Assembly (NCBI RefSeq): GCF_021917145.1
Contig: NC_061062.1
Location: 12,470,282-12,534,281, forward strand
DNA from: Hypomesus transpacificus
Taxonomy: Eukaryota; Chordata; Actinopteri; Osmeriformes; Osmeridae
DNA: 64,000 nt
Direction of reading: 5' to 3'
Shown here: piece after piece, positions 1-12,250 of the stretch
How the letters are laid out: every line of letters begins with the position of its first letter
Numbering within the stretch: the stretch's first letter is position 1
Notes under the pieces: generated by a model
Seen by the model: the letters and a program-made list of their open reading frames with translations, nothing else
Databases searched by the model: none
Told to the model about the DNA's origin: nothing
Made by a program: the position numbers and the translations under genes

Positions 1-2225
1 CCTCCCAGAGCAAGGAGCCTCCACGGTGCAAAGGGGGTGGGTGCAGCGGGGGGAATAAAAGAGCAGGGGGGGGTGGCAGAGAGGAGAGCGATGAGAGGAG
101 ATGGAGAGGGACGCAGAGGGACAGAGAGAGGGGTGAAGCATAAGAAAGAAGGAAAGAGAGACTAGGTGGAGGCCTAGTCTCTCTAGGTAAATGCAGCCAG
201 CTCTGACCTTTTCTGTGTCACTCAGGCTGAAACTCAGGGTGACAAGCAGGAGACAGAAGGACCCGTGAACGATCAAAGGATGTGAAAAGTGACACAGTGA
301 GGAAAATCTGAGATAAAAGATGAGGAGAGAGAGGACGACACTGAGGGATAGAGAGAGGAAGAGAGCGAGAAAGAGGGTGAGAGAAGGTAGAGGTAGGACA
401 AAAGTCAGAGTCAGCAAATATTCAGTCTGATCCATATTAAATGGACAGGTAGGTGAATGGGTATGCAGATGTCTTCTTGTCCATGTTTTAAACATACATC
501 CAATGTTTAAAACATGTAGTCTCAGCCATTTTGCATCATAGACCATGTACATGATTGATGATATTTTTGGACTCTTAGAAGATTATAGTAAAATTCTCTC
601 GTTATGAATACAATCTGGAATCCAAATCTCTTTATCCCCCATGGTCTGCCCAGTGTAAGCAACCCAATGGATGACCCAACTTGTTCTACCAATTAACACA
701 TAAAGAAAGTTCCCCCCATGCTGGAAGGTCAACTTGCTGTCTTCAGTGTTAACCATTAATCGATACACGTTGAAGTTTTAGATGGATGGAATAGCACGCA
801 CGACAGTTAAACTGCAGCCTGACACTGCATCAATTTTCATTAGCTCCAGGCAATCAATTGTAATTGCCATGCACTAGTGATGTCAGCTAGCACCTGATGC
901 AAGCCTCATGATACTCCATGAACAGTGGGGGCGAAAGGCTGTTAATAATTGCATAATTATCTTTAGTTTATAATGTGGCTCCTCCTTAAGGTAGCTCATT
1001 ATGATGTATAATGATTGTTCTGCATGGCAGAGAATAAAAGGAATCTCTGTGGTGTAACTCTCAGACTGTCAGAGACGATGATGTTAGTATTATTAATCTA
1101 ATGCCATCATCATTTAGCTGGTAGACAAACATGCTGTTTGTCACTATACATTGTTGACTTTCAACTAAGCAAACGTTGTACAGATTGACGTTAATTGGTG
1201 TCGTGTGGACACAAAATATATTTTGATCTTGATGCATTTTCAAAAGAAATCCTATCCTAACATTGGAAAATAAGTCTACAACTACATGATTATAATACAT
1301 CTGCACTGCTTGAGTCATGTCTCATGAAATTCTCCCATCTCATTGCCAAACTGTTCTACAGTCTCCAAGCCGGCCTGGAGCTGCCTTCACTGTGTCTGCT
1401 ATGCGGTCACCCCATCCTTACAAGACCCTTCCTGGGTGAGGGTCAACCACTCCCAGAGCAATGATCTACCTCTCATGTATCATAGTGCTGGGCTGGTCCC
1501 ATCTCATCACTCAGTGCTCATGGCTGCTTAAAAACGTGCATATTACACCTGTCTTCATCCATCTCTCAGAGTAGCGTTGTTTCTCTTCATACAACTCCTG
1601 TCACATGACCAACTCAAGGGCATCCCTGCTCTCTGTCTCCCCTTGAACTACCGCGTTAACAAACTGGGTCCTCTCTCGTGACAGAACCACAGAGAGGTGG
1701 CCACTGTGTCCTTTCTGCTCAGATGGACTTTAGAATACATGGTTTCCTCACCACCCTATTTGAAAATGTTTGAGGTGCGATTGATGTGTCTTACAGTGAA
1801 CGATGACACCAACAGAGAAAGTGTATGGGAATGCACTGAATGAATAATAAAGTGCACCTTAAACTTGCAAGATGTATTCTGTTAACCACATCTGATTAAA
1901 TACATTCACAGATCAAATGTCAACTGAAAGAATTTACTTATCTGGTGTAAAAATAAACAAATGTATGTGTGAATTTCATCAAGGTTAGGACAAGCATAAA
2001 TTATTCATGATGCACCAATTAGGTATTAGGTAATCCTTTTGGCCACAGTTGCTGCAATGAAAGCAGTCCTTTACGTAACTCAGCCTATAAAACCATGACA
2101 AAACGAGAATATTGTTCCACTAAACAAAAAACGGTGTTACGCTTGCGAAGGTACATTTGACAGATATTTCCAAACAACAAAATCCAATATCAGCATTTCC
2201 ATGCAAATTCAGATTGTCCACAAAT
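1..2225. other. Intergenic DNA, no gene seen
   Basis: No convincing coding exon on either strand. The first 400 bases are purine-rich (GA/GGA-type low complexity). The rest is ordinary AT-rich unique-looking sequence. Open frames here are short, lack family resemblance and have no convincing splice context. Confidence 0.6.
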
Positions 2226-2427
2226 CCTTTGAACACGTTTTTGCACACAAGTGCATACACACATACACACATACACACACATTTCTTAACATTGAACAAC
2301 AGCAACCAATTCCTTGTTTTCCCCCTCTTATCCAGACAATCTGTGTGCTGTCACATTGACCTGTCCCACTAATAGCTTCTGTTTTAACAGCTCACACACA
2401 GGCAAAGGGCCCTCCTCCTGCCTCGCT

Positions 2428-2580
2428 AGTGTGTGTGTCTGTGTGTGTGTGTGTGTGTGTGTGTATGCCTCTCTATCTGTGTGGTTTGTGTGAATGTCTG
2501 TGGTTTGTGTGTGGTTGGTGTGCATGTGGGTGTGTGGTTTGTGCGTGCATGTATGTGTGTGCGTTTGTGTGTGTGTGAGT
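2428..2580. repeat. (TG)n microsatellite, interrupted
   Basis: An almost pure TG run at 2428-2464 is followed by about 110 bases of degenerate TG-rich sequence. A weaker CA-rich stretch lies just upstream at 2250-2282. The His/Thr- or Cys/Val-rich open frames across it follow from the dinucleotide period and are not genes. Confidence 0.9.
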
Positions 2581-2810
2581 CCGCCCAGCGTGTCCAATTA
2601 AGCCACAGCTTGAGCTTCCTCCTGTCACACGAAGGCTGGACCTGCCTCTCTTCTGACTGCCTATATGATGAAGAACATACAAACACCCAAACATACACTC
2701 AATCCATGACAAACATGCTCAGATCTGCACACCACATCGGCAGCACAGATGGTGAGAGGATGGACAGGCTGGGGATGTGTGATTTCAGTTTCAAAGAAGT
2801 TTGTAGGGTT

Positions 2811-3178
2811 GGACGTGAGGGCTGGGTGGGAGGGTGGAGGCTGAGGAGTTTGGTAGGAAGGTGAGGGCTGGGTGGGAGGGTGGAGGCTGAGGGGGTTTGG
2901 TAGGAAGGTGAGGGCTGGGTGGGAGGGTGGAGGCTGAGGGGGTTTGGTAGGAAGGTGAGGGCTGGGTGGGAGGGTGGAGGCTGAGGGGGTTTGGTAGGAA
3001 GGTGAGGGCTGGGTGGGAGGGTGGAGGCTGAGGGGGTTTGGTAGGAAGGTGAGGGCTGGGTTGGAGGGTGGAGGCTGAGGGGGTTTGGTAGGAAGGTGAG
3101 GGCTGGGTGGGAGGGTGGAGGCTGAGGGGGTTTGGTAGGAAGGTGAGGGCTGGGTTGGAGGGTGGAGGCTGGCTATGA
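2811..3178. repeat. G-rich 47-bp minisatellite, about 8 copies
   Basis: About eight tandem units of 47 bp. Each starts near GTGAGGGCTGGGTGGGAGGG and ends in a TTTGGTAGGAA-type tail. The first unit is one base shorter and two units carry GGGTT for GGGTG. Runs of three or more G on the plus strand give G-quadruplex potential. The Pro/Ser-rich minus-strand open frame (2791-3285) is a direct product of this period. Confidence 0.95.
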
Positions 3179-5342
3179 GCCTGAGGGCTGGCTATGAGCC
3201 TGAGGGCTGGGTAACAAGTTCTCTCAGCCATGGCAACAAAATAAGGAATAGTTAAGGGGAAATTACAGACTGCAGAGCACAACATCTCTGGATCACAATT
3301 AGCTGAAAGAAATCATTTGACATTACCTCCACTTTGGCTCGGTTGTTTCCCTCTGAGTGAAAGTGTGTGTGACAGGGCTAGTGTAAGGTGTGTGCCTGGC
3401 GTGGGCTGGCATCAGGGGCTTGGAATTCTGCTCAGTGGTAGCATCCACATCCATTCTACTTACACTCCCCCTCTTCGCTCTACTTTGACACAAGACACAC
3501 ACACACATAAACACATGCAAACACTCAAACATTTCACACACACAAACATACTCACACACACTACAGTGTTGAACTATGCACCAGCCATCAGATGTGTCTT
3601 TTAGGCTTCATGTGCCTGGAACAGATTGCATTCCAACAGTAACTATTAGCAATATCAACTGCTGAGCAATTACAATCCCACTGGTGTGTAGAGCTGTGTA
3701 ATGTAGCTTTGCACCAATCCCTCTAATACGCGTACTTGACTAATCCATATTCCTCTCTAAGGAGAGAGGATGAAATAAGGGAGGGAGAGGAAGGAGAGGG
3801 GAAAGGGATGGGGAACTGTTTTTAATTCAGTCAATTTAGCTTGTACATGTCTTGCAGTCAGATGACTGCTGGGCTGTGGAACAGCAGGGGTAAAAAAGAG
3901 GCGTTTAATTTGGGAAGATCTCATTCGAAAGACGTTAATGAGGTCTGTTATGAAGCAAAACTGAAGCTGGCGAGGCAAAATGATGTTGAGGGAGAGAGAG
4001 AATGATTGTAATAGAAATTGGGTGGGTGTTTGAGATGCACGCATTCTGTCATTAAAGCAGATCTTGCCTTGTTCTATTCTAGAACATATTTTCGGTCCGT
4101 TAATGGCTTTACCAACAATGACAAGGATCATTTTGGTTGACCCAATTTATTCTTTTGCATCAGTATTGCAGGGGATTTAGAATCTCTTGTAGTGACTTTC
4201 TGAATGATTTGTAGGCATCAGGGTAAAAGCAGCCATCAGGAAAGCAGAGATGAGTAACAAAGCTGATTTACCCAGAGAGAGGGTTCAGTGTGTTCAGCCA
4301 GACAGTCCTTTCCCCTCAGGCAAGATCTAACAAGGGACTGCACTGTTTAGTAAAGGCCAGAGAGAAAAATAGAAATAGGATGAGCATGAGACAGAGAGAA
4401 GTGGAGAGAGAGAGATAAATGGAGAAAGTTGTGAGAGAATGGCACTGATTGCCCATTAACACAACCGCTGTAGCCTGAAGAGTAGCTTTTCAGTAAAGAC
4501 TGGTGAGAAAAAGGAAGAGAGAGAAGTGTCAGAGAAGGGGAGAAAGTGGAAGTAAGAGAAACACAGACAGAAAAGAAAATGTATGAAGAAAACCAAGTGA
4601 CTTGCTTCCATCCGGTATGTTCTGGGGCTAGTACATGGTTTTACCAGGCCTGTTGCAGTGAGCTCATGTTTACTGCACTTTCCTGGAAAGTGGTGTGGAG
4701 CAGGTGGCAGGAAGGGGACCATGGATACACCAACACCGCAGGCCTACAGCTCTCTGGCCTCCGTGTTCCTGTAATGATCAGCATCTGCTGGAGAAGTCTC
4801 AGCTGGTGGAGAGGAGGAACCAGGCGTAGATCAGAGGTTTCATGTTTTCATCACAGCGACATCGATGCTACCTAGTCTTCCAGCGGGTCATCTTGAGGTA
4901 AACCCTGTGCTTTTCTGCACTGCAGACACCCACCCTGTTATCCAGTCATTTACCAAGAAGGAGAGAAAGGAAGGATTGCTTTTTTGGAGAGGTCTAACAG
5001 GCCTCATACTATCACCCTGAGGGAGTGATCTCAGAGACTGGCAGAACCTGGCTGGTATACAGTGTATGTGCCAAGTTTGTAAACAGCCTAAAAAGGCAAC
5101 ATTCAAATACTATAAGTGGAAAGTAAAATTTCTGCCGCTGTCATAGCGTGATCTCTCCACAGGAAATGTTTGTGTGGCCCCAAGGGATTGACTTTAGAGC
5201 CAGATTAAACTGTATTAACTGTATTAGTCAACGGTGTTAAAGAAAGTGTCCATTCCATCTCTACAACCCTCCTAACATTTCCTCTATCCCTTAACCGTAC
5301 TGGGTTTAAAATTCCTTACATCAAGGTCTTATTATCCAAGAA
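3179..5342. other. Intergenic DNA, no gene seen
   Basis: Mixed unique-looking and purine-rich sequence, including CA-rich tracts at 3495-3560. No exon with recognisable protein similarity or RNA gene was found. Confidence 0.5.
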
Positions 5343-5450
5343 GATGTCAAAGGATGAGCTCTTCGGTAGATCATCTGCAGAACAGAAGTTGCACATTCAA
5401 ATCCCACCGTGGACATTACTTTGGATAAAAGGGTCCACTAAGTGTTATTT
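5343..5450 (+). mobile_element. tRNA-derived SINE copy
   Basis: The left part reads like a degraded tRNA gene. There is an A-box-like GAGCTCTTCGGTAGATCAT, and a B-box-like CATTCAAATCCCACC about 40 bases later. It is followed by CTTTGGATAAAAGGGTCCACT, which resembles the widespread fish SINE tail CTTTGGATAAAAGCGTCTGC. No 3' acceptor-stem pairing survives, so this is a retroposon and not a tRNA gene. Confidence 0.65.
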
Positions 5451-7200
5451 TTTGTTTTGTTATTACAGTGACTGTGCATCAGTCACTGTGTTAGTGTACA
5501 GGTTAAGCATCAGTCCATATCTTAGACTGTTACTTGCAACATGCAGTTCTTCAGATGAGATTTATTCCTGTGATTGAAGTGTTAAGTTATTTTCCTCTAT
5601 CCTGTGTGGAGCTCAGAAGCGCCACATGCTGAGTTGAGGTAAAACCTTCTCTTATTTCAAGAAGGCACAAATTGATGTTGCAAATGTTTTATTCAGGATG
5701 CAGTTTGAGCAGCTGGGCATGAAATCAACTCTGTGTTATGGCTAAAACAGTAAGCTTTCCTCAAAAAACAACACATTACAGTTACATGGAACCCTGTAGT
5801 ATATGGTTTTTTATATCACTTTAGCATTGTGCTGAAAATGTGAAAATAATAGTAAAGCTTAGTTATAGTGACTCGGGAGGAACTCTAACAACAGCACCAA
5901 AGGCACCAATGTAGCCTTGAACTGATTTGTGTTGAATGTTGCCAGCTCTGACAGGTAGTGCGAGGGCAAATGAGCCCAAGCCAGTCAGTGTGTTTGAGTG
6001 TTCCAGAGTGTGTGTAGGATTCCTGTCCAGCAGGATGTGGACCAACAGCCCCCAGGTGGTGAACCAAGGCTGTCGGAGCTCAGACTGCAGCTGGCAGGGA
6101 GAGGTCTGTGGAGGTGAGCCTGATTCAGTCACTCTCACTGCAAAGCTGCCCAGGCAGGCTGTGTGGAGACACTTCCCTCAGAAAGAGAGAGTGTGTTTGT
6201 GTGTGTGAGCGCACGTGCTTGGGTGTGTGTGTGTAGAGTGTTTGTGCGTGTGTAGAGTGTGTTTGCTTGTGTGTGGATGTGTGTCTGTGACTGAGCAGAC
6301 ACACTGACGCAACAGCATCGGACAGGTGAGTCAAGTGGAAGCAACATGAGCCCGGGGCAGATTGAAAGGGACAGAAAAAAAGTACCATTGGGATTAAGAA
6401 CTTGGATAACTGGACGTTTCAGAGAAAGTATGTGTGTTTGTGTGTGTGTGTGTGTTGGGCAGCGCGTCACCTCATCCGCTGATGTCACTCACGCAATCAA
6501 CTGGAGGTGTGCTAGCTGAGGTTCCAGGTCTACCCCTTCAGAGGACTTGAACACCGCATCCATTCACATACCTGGACACACATGCTCACACATCATGTAT
6601 TACTGTGTACCTGCATATTCAGCAACTGCTGCCATCCTCCTCCATCCCCGGCTCCTCCATATTGTCTTCTGTATCGTTACTACAAGATGTTGTTGATGCT
6701 CTGTGAAACCTTTTGACTTACTTGCTAAAAAGACAACTTGAAGTGTGACATGGTTCCTGTCCACAGGGCATCTTATACCTCTGCCTTGTTGCAGTAATCG
6801 TATGTACTTGTGCTTTGCTAGCTATGCCTCAAAGTAGGGAGTTGCCCCTTAGATACAACCACATTGCCAAAGACAAACCTATTTCCATTGCAAGAAACGG
6901 TTTAATCAAAACGTATGTGTGTTGACAGAAATTCTGCTGTTAGAACACAAAATGTACCTCTACAGGATAATCAGGAGAGCGTGAAGGGAGGCCAGCAGCA
7001 CTGCCTGGTCTGCTTCTCCCTCAGACAGCACAGCACCACAAGCACCCTGCACCTTGTGGGGAAGGAACCAAAAGCCCCTGTAACAGTACTTTAACATCAG
7101 CAAACAAACCTGGGGATCATCTCTAGTTTTAATGTGTGTGGTCTTGCCACAGTGTATATGTATGTCTGCATCAAGCCAATCTGTGAGACTCTAGGCTACA
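5451..7200. other. Intergenic DNA, no gene seen
   Basis: Unique-looking sequence with TG-rich tracts around 6190-6290 and 6430-6455. No gene recognised. Confidence 0.5.
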
Positions 7201-7205
7201 TCCAC

Positions 7206-7206
7206 A

Positions 7207-7291
<85 letters not shown>
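7206..7291. repeat. (CCTG)n tetranucleotide microsatellite
   Basis: About 21 uninterrupted CCTG units, followed by degenerate versions (CTGTTTAT, TGCCAGCC) to about 7350. One plus-strand frame gives a Cys-Leu-Pro-Ala repeat; this is not coding. Confidence 0.95.
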
Positions 7292-7294
<3 letters not shown>

Positions 7295-8317
7295 TTATCT
7301 GTTTGCATGTTTGCCTGCCTGCCAGCCTGCTTCTCCTGTCAGCCCTGCATGTCCTCCCATCAGTCAGTCTGTCCTGAATGTCCGTTTGCTTGTCTGACTC
7401 TTAGCCTTGAAAATCATCAGATGTCTCTGTCTGTGTGGGCTTTGTGGCTTCACATTGAACACGGCAAACAGCGTTGTGCCCAACATGATGTTACTGTTTA
7501 ATATTTAATGTGAAAAGTTGCTGCCAAGAGAGTTCATTAACATCAATATCTCACTCAGCCTCAAGGCCTTGACTGAAGAAAGAGATGGAGGGAGAGAGAG
7601 AAGATTGGGGGAGTTGTCTGTGTGTATGTGTGTGTGTGGGGGGGGTCAACAGACTAAGCGGAGAGAAGAATGAGAGGGGGAATGAGGGAGATGGACAGAG
7701 AGATGTGGAGAGAAAAACAGATGGGGAGAGAGACAGAGAGAAAGATGAGGAAAGAGATATGGAGAGAGGCAGCGAGAGAGATGGATGAGAAACAGAGAGA
7801 AAAAGAGGTAGAGAGAGAGGGAAAGAGAGCGATGGGTGAGAGAGATAATTTATCTACACCTTATTTTCTGAGGGGGCATGTAAACATGAAGCAGATCATG
7901 TTACAAAAGCAACAAAAACATTCTTGACATTTATGAAGCAGCACTCAGCATCGGTCAATGTCTGATAGTATTTTTCGAGATATTTTTCCTCAAGTGACAA
8001 TCTTAACATTTCACGACAGTGTGATTAACCATCGACATGCTATTGACTCACATTTACAAGACAGGAATTAGCAGTCAACTCGATTCCCTGCAACATTTTC
8101 ATTCATTCCACAAGCAAGGTTTTGTAAACCCTATTTTTGCTGCCTTATTTATAAAACTGATTTGGTTTGCGCAGTCTGGACTGGTTCTAGGCTATGTCAT
8201 GCCATAAACAACATTCATTATTGGGAATATTAAGAAGTAACAGACATTGTGGACCATTTTCAAATACATTGACAGAACATTTTTACATTTTACCAAACTG
8301 CTGGGTAGCCATTGCCC

Positions 8318-8347
8318 AGAGGGTCTGCTAAATGAATGAATAAATGT
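8318..8347 (+). mobile_element. SINE 3'-tail fragment
   Basis: AGAGGGTCTGCTAAATGAAT matches the 3' tail of the common fish tRNA-SINE (AGCGTCTGCTAAATG-type). Only the tail is recognisable. The upstream 40 bases have no clear promoter boxes. Confidence 0.4.
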
Positions 8348-9125
8348 CTTCAGTAGCCTCGCACTGACTCTGCTCTTTAGGCAGAGCCCGTCTCAGTTGA
8401 TCATTAGGAGTCAAAGAATCTTACATTTGAACTTTCAACTCTATTTGCTGTTTTTCACACCGTAGGAGCCTCCATTAAATACAGCAGCAGTAAACGACAG
8501 AATGACTCAACCTCCTTCTGAGAACCCATAACAGACGCCACAGGAGGCTTCAACCTCCCAGTAGAAGCGTTGATACATCCGTCCTGTGATTGACTGGCCG
8601 TCATGTCAGGTCTCACTCAACATTCAACTCAATAACTGTATCATACGTTGTGGCATGTGTTAAGGCAGTTTTGTCCACTCAGATGGCCCTCTGCTGCGCT
8701 GTCTGACTCTCTCTGCTCAACATATTTTTTTTTTGTGACTATTTGTCTTTGAGTGCAGTGATGTGTGTGCATGTGGTGTGTGAAAGTTCTGTGTGTGTGT
8801 TGGTATGTGTATGTGTGTTTTATGTGTGTTACTCAGACATTAATAGTGCTAATCAGGTGTGTAGAAACACTGACAGAGTACATCCACTTCATATGCTGTG
8901 TTCACACGCGATTCTGTATACCCAGAAAATTAAGTGAATATAAACGTTTATAGGTGGCTCTCTCTGTGGAATTAAACTATGGATGACCTGTCTGAAATCT
9001 TCAGTTTGGCTTTTTTTATGGGGAAAGAGGCTCTGAAACTCCATACTAACGAAGGAAATACGTGCATGCACAGTTAGTATCATCATAGTCATGAATAGCT
9101 GGTTCTCGGGAATGCAGAAGAAAGA

Positions 9126-9128
<3 letters not shown>

Positions 9129-9182
<54 letters not shown>
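9129..9182. repeat. (GA)n microsatellite
   Basis: About 27 uninterrupted AG units, followed by G-rich purine sequence leading into a second GA tract. Confidence 0.95.
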
Positions 9183-9185
<3 letters not shown>

Positions 9186-9283
9186 GGGGAGAATGGGGGG
9201 GTAGAGCGAAACAGTGAGAGAAAGGGAGAGTAGACAGACAGAGAGTGATAGAAAGGTAGGGTGGAAAGAGAGCAAAAGAGAAG

Positions 9284-9342
<59 letters not shown>
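9284..9342. repeat. (GA)n microsatellite abutting a dispersed repeat
   Basis: About 29 GA units. It ends 9 bases before the 132-bp dispersed repeat at 9352-9483, the same arrangement as at 21,711-21,974. Confidence 0.95.
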
Positions 9343-9347
<5 letters not shown>

Positions 9348-9351
9348 AAGG

Positions 9352-9483
9352 GACTGTGGAGAGAGAGAAAGGGGGATGGGGAGAACCAGAGACATTGAAC
9401 CTGATCCTGTCAGACATACAAGACTGTCGGAGAGGATAAGGTTAACACAAACCTAACAGGTCCTGCCAATTGGGAGCATTGTT
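9352..9483 (+). repeat. 132-bp dispersed repeat, copy 1
   Basis: Nearly identical to 21,843-21,974 in the same orientation and of equal length. By eye there are only a few substitutions, for example CTGTCGG versus CTGTAGG and GGATAAGG versus GGTTAAGG. Similarity starts right after the GA tract (GACTGTGGAGAGAGAG) and stops at GGGAGCATTGTT in both. No open frame or tRNA-like boxes were seen, so its class is unknown. Confidence 0.85.
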
Positions 9484-10835
9484 ACAGCGATGCAGGGTTA
9501 CAAGAAAGCCTGACTCTTGTCAAGGCAGTAGGAAACCTCATTTGGTTGTTTTGCATGTCTCCTTTGGGAATTGATTTCTACCTAAAAGTTCATGCTGTGG
9601 CAAGGCAGCTTGCACCTAGCAAGAACCACTCCCATATGATTTTTGCACTGATTAAACCTTGTGGGTCACATTGTTAGAGTCTTTGGTTTGAGTCATATCA
9701 TTAAAAAGTTTTATGGTTGAATAATAATGGCTTTATGGACTTCTGTTCCTTTTGTTAAGACCAGATCTGACAGGTTAAAGCTATAGAGCAAAAAAAGACT
9801 TTCATAGGTAGTAATAACTAACTATAGCAATTATATTACGTAGTGTTAAAATGAGTAATATATGGCTTGAAAAAAACCCTTAACACTGGTCAGGATGGGG
9901 ACAGATAATTGTGAGTATAGGCTACTGGTAAGCTACTGTAAAAAATAAAAAAAAATAAAAATAAAAAATACGATGTGATTGAGAGTAACAGGATGTAATT
10001 GAGGATGAAAATCCCTCAAGGTTGAGGAGATACAGGGCCCAGATCAACCCTGGGAACCTGGTAGAAAAACAGGCTGCACAGGAACTCACTTCCCAATGGA
10101 TTTCTTCAACGCTACTCCCATACACTGCACGTTCTGTCACCTGCTGGCATCACAGCACGCTTCCGCTGGTAGACACAGTGTTGGATGATAGAGGTGAACA
10201 GTGTGGCCTTGAGAGAACAGCAGGACTGAGGAGAAGCGAGGTAGTTCCCTCACGTTGCTTCTCTCCCAGGGGAGAACAAGGAGTGAGCGGAAGCTAGGAG
10301 GAATGAAGGGAAGAAGGATGAAAGAGTCCACTCTGACCCATAGGACCGCGAGATCTTTGATTTGCACTTTAAAATAGAACGCTTTTAGGTGTGAATATGT
10401 GTGTTTATGTGGCCGCATGTGTGCGTTTTAAGTAGGTCAATATATGTGTGCATGTGTGTGTTTGTGTGTGCATGAGTTGTGGAGTGGGGTTAAAACAATG
10501 TGCATCATCTCCTCCACATTTATATCACTTTATGAAGTTTTAATTTAGCTTCTTTTTCAGACCTTGTATGAGTTAAATTACAGATTAAATGAGAAGGAAG
10601 GAAAGGGGGGAATTTAGTTTCATCAAAGTGTTCAGAAACACTCTCATCCCCTCTTGTTTCTTCTGAGGAGAGAACATTTAGAATCTGTTACTAAGATGTG
10701 TCATGACGCAATACTTGATTACTGTCATTATAAAGCAACTCTATCAAAGTATTTGTGTTGGCTGCAACACACACTAGTGACAAATTAGAACCACAGAAAG
10801 ACTTTAGAAAGACAGAGATACAGAAAGAGATACAG
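9484..10835. other. Intergenic DNA, no gene seen
   Basis: Unique-looking sequence with an A-rich tract at 9940-9970 and TG-rich sequence at 10,390-10,470. No gene recognised. Confidence 0.5.
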
Positions 10836-10950
<115 letters not shown>

Positions 10951-11499
10951 CATGATTGAACAGTGGAACCTCACAAGAAGGTACCTGTCCATCATTTTGG
11001 ATGAAATCACATTTTGTTAGAAGATACATCTGTTAAATTGAAGAAAGCTGAGAAGGTATTGTAGAAAACTAAAGTCCTCCAGTCTCTCACATTACTATGC
11101 TGTGTTCTGTCTAGCATGTAAACCATAATGCCTTCCTGTTTCCTATTGATATTCCTGGATGAGAACTATTGAATTGTCCAATGGTAAATGGTTTACAGTG
11201 ACGTGAGAATACAGTATGTTGAGTATCACAGTGAGAGTACAATTCATTCACAGTCATTTCATGATGCTTTAAATAATCCACCTTGTCATAGACCAAGGAT
11301 TTTATAGCTCACCCACACCACACAACCCGTTAAGCTAAACAGAGCAATTTAGTTTAACATGATTACCAGCAATGTGATGAAGAGACTTTCTCATGGATCG
11401 AAATGTATTTCTTTTGACAGTTTGAACGTCATAGCTTCAGACTAGGAGTGGCACGCTGTCAACTGAAGTAGTATATTGTAAACCTCAGAAGGAAACCTG

Positions 11500-12250
11500 T
11501 GTAAGAGTTCTGCAAACGAACAGTGGTGTGACGGGCGCAATAAGTATTTCATGCTTCAGTGTTTCTACGGGTGCTCTTCAGAGCACACATTTTTACGCAA
11601 CCTGTCGCTTTTTCTTATTTATTCCGGACCTAGCAGTCAGTGACGGATCAGGAGAGGCGCGCAGCCCTCTCCCTCCCAAGGGGAACGAATACAGCTGCAG
11701 TACCGGTGGAGTGTCACAATGCCAAGGGTTGCACACGAGACGGAACTCCAGGCATTTATTTTCACTAAACTTCTTATCAAATTCAAATGTGGAAAAACAA
11801 GTTTGCTATTTTGGGGGGGGGGGGAATATGCCATTTGATGAAAACATTTTTTTTTTTATGTATGTAGGTATAGGGTAGACCGGGGAGGAGGAAACACGTT
11901 TTGTTTGAGCGATATATAATTGACTCTTTTATCTAACTAGGTTTTGCCTGTTGAACGTTATTTGGATTGTACTTTCACAGCGGAGTGTTAAAAATATAGA
12001 TTTGAACTGAACACTGCTTTTGTTAATTGGTTTCAGCTCGGAAAAAAAGGTTAATCGTCATGAACTACAGAGACTCCGTGACTTCAATCAAGTCTAGTGA
12101 AGCATCAAGGACTGGGACCTTTTGCGGCGTCCCAACCTGGAAATTGACGTGCGTAAAACGGACATAACTTGGTCCGGGTGGACTTTTGACCGATGTACAA
12201 ATATGTAATTTATCACCGGAATACTTGGATGGTCCTTTGAGAAACCTGTG
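11500..12250 (+). promoter_or_regulatory. Possible promoter and 5' untranslated exon (htr1d?)
   Basis: This stretch has more CpG than its surroundings (for example AGGCGCGCAG near 11,655), an AT-rich TATA-like GATATATAATTG at about 11,910, and a strong donor-like CCTGTG|GTGAGTAACC at about 12,250. Several short upstream ATG frames are present. The layout would suit a 5' untranslated first exon of a plus-strand gene. The next plus-strand gene is htr1d, whose coding exon lies 12.6 kb downstream, and acceptor-like sites occur near 23,663 and 24,020. This is inference only; no transcript evidence is available. Confidence 0.25.

Noticed and set aside
2791..3285. 164-residue Pro/Ser-rich minus-strand open frame
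   Set aside because: Produced entirely by the 47-bp minisatellite; the peptide repeats with the DNA period.
8889..9456. Leu-Ser and Arg-Glu repeat open frames, also at 21,657-21,908 and 10,691-11,029
   Set aside because: Translations of GA/CT microsatellites.
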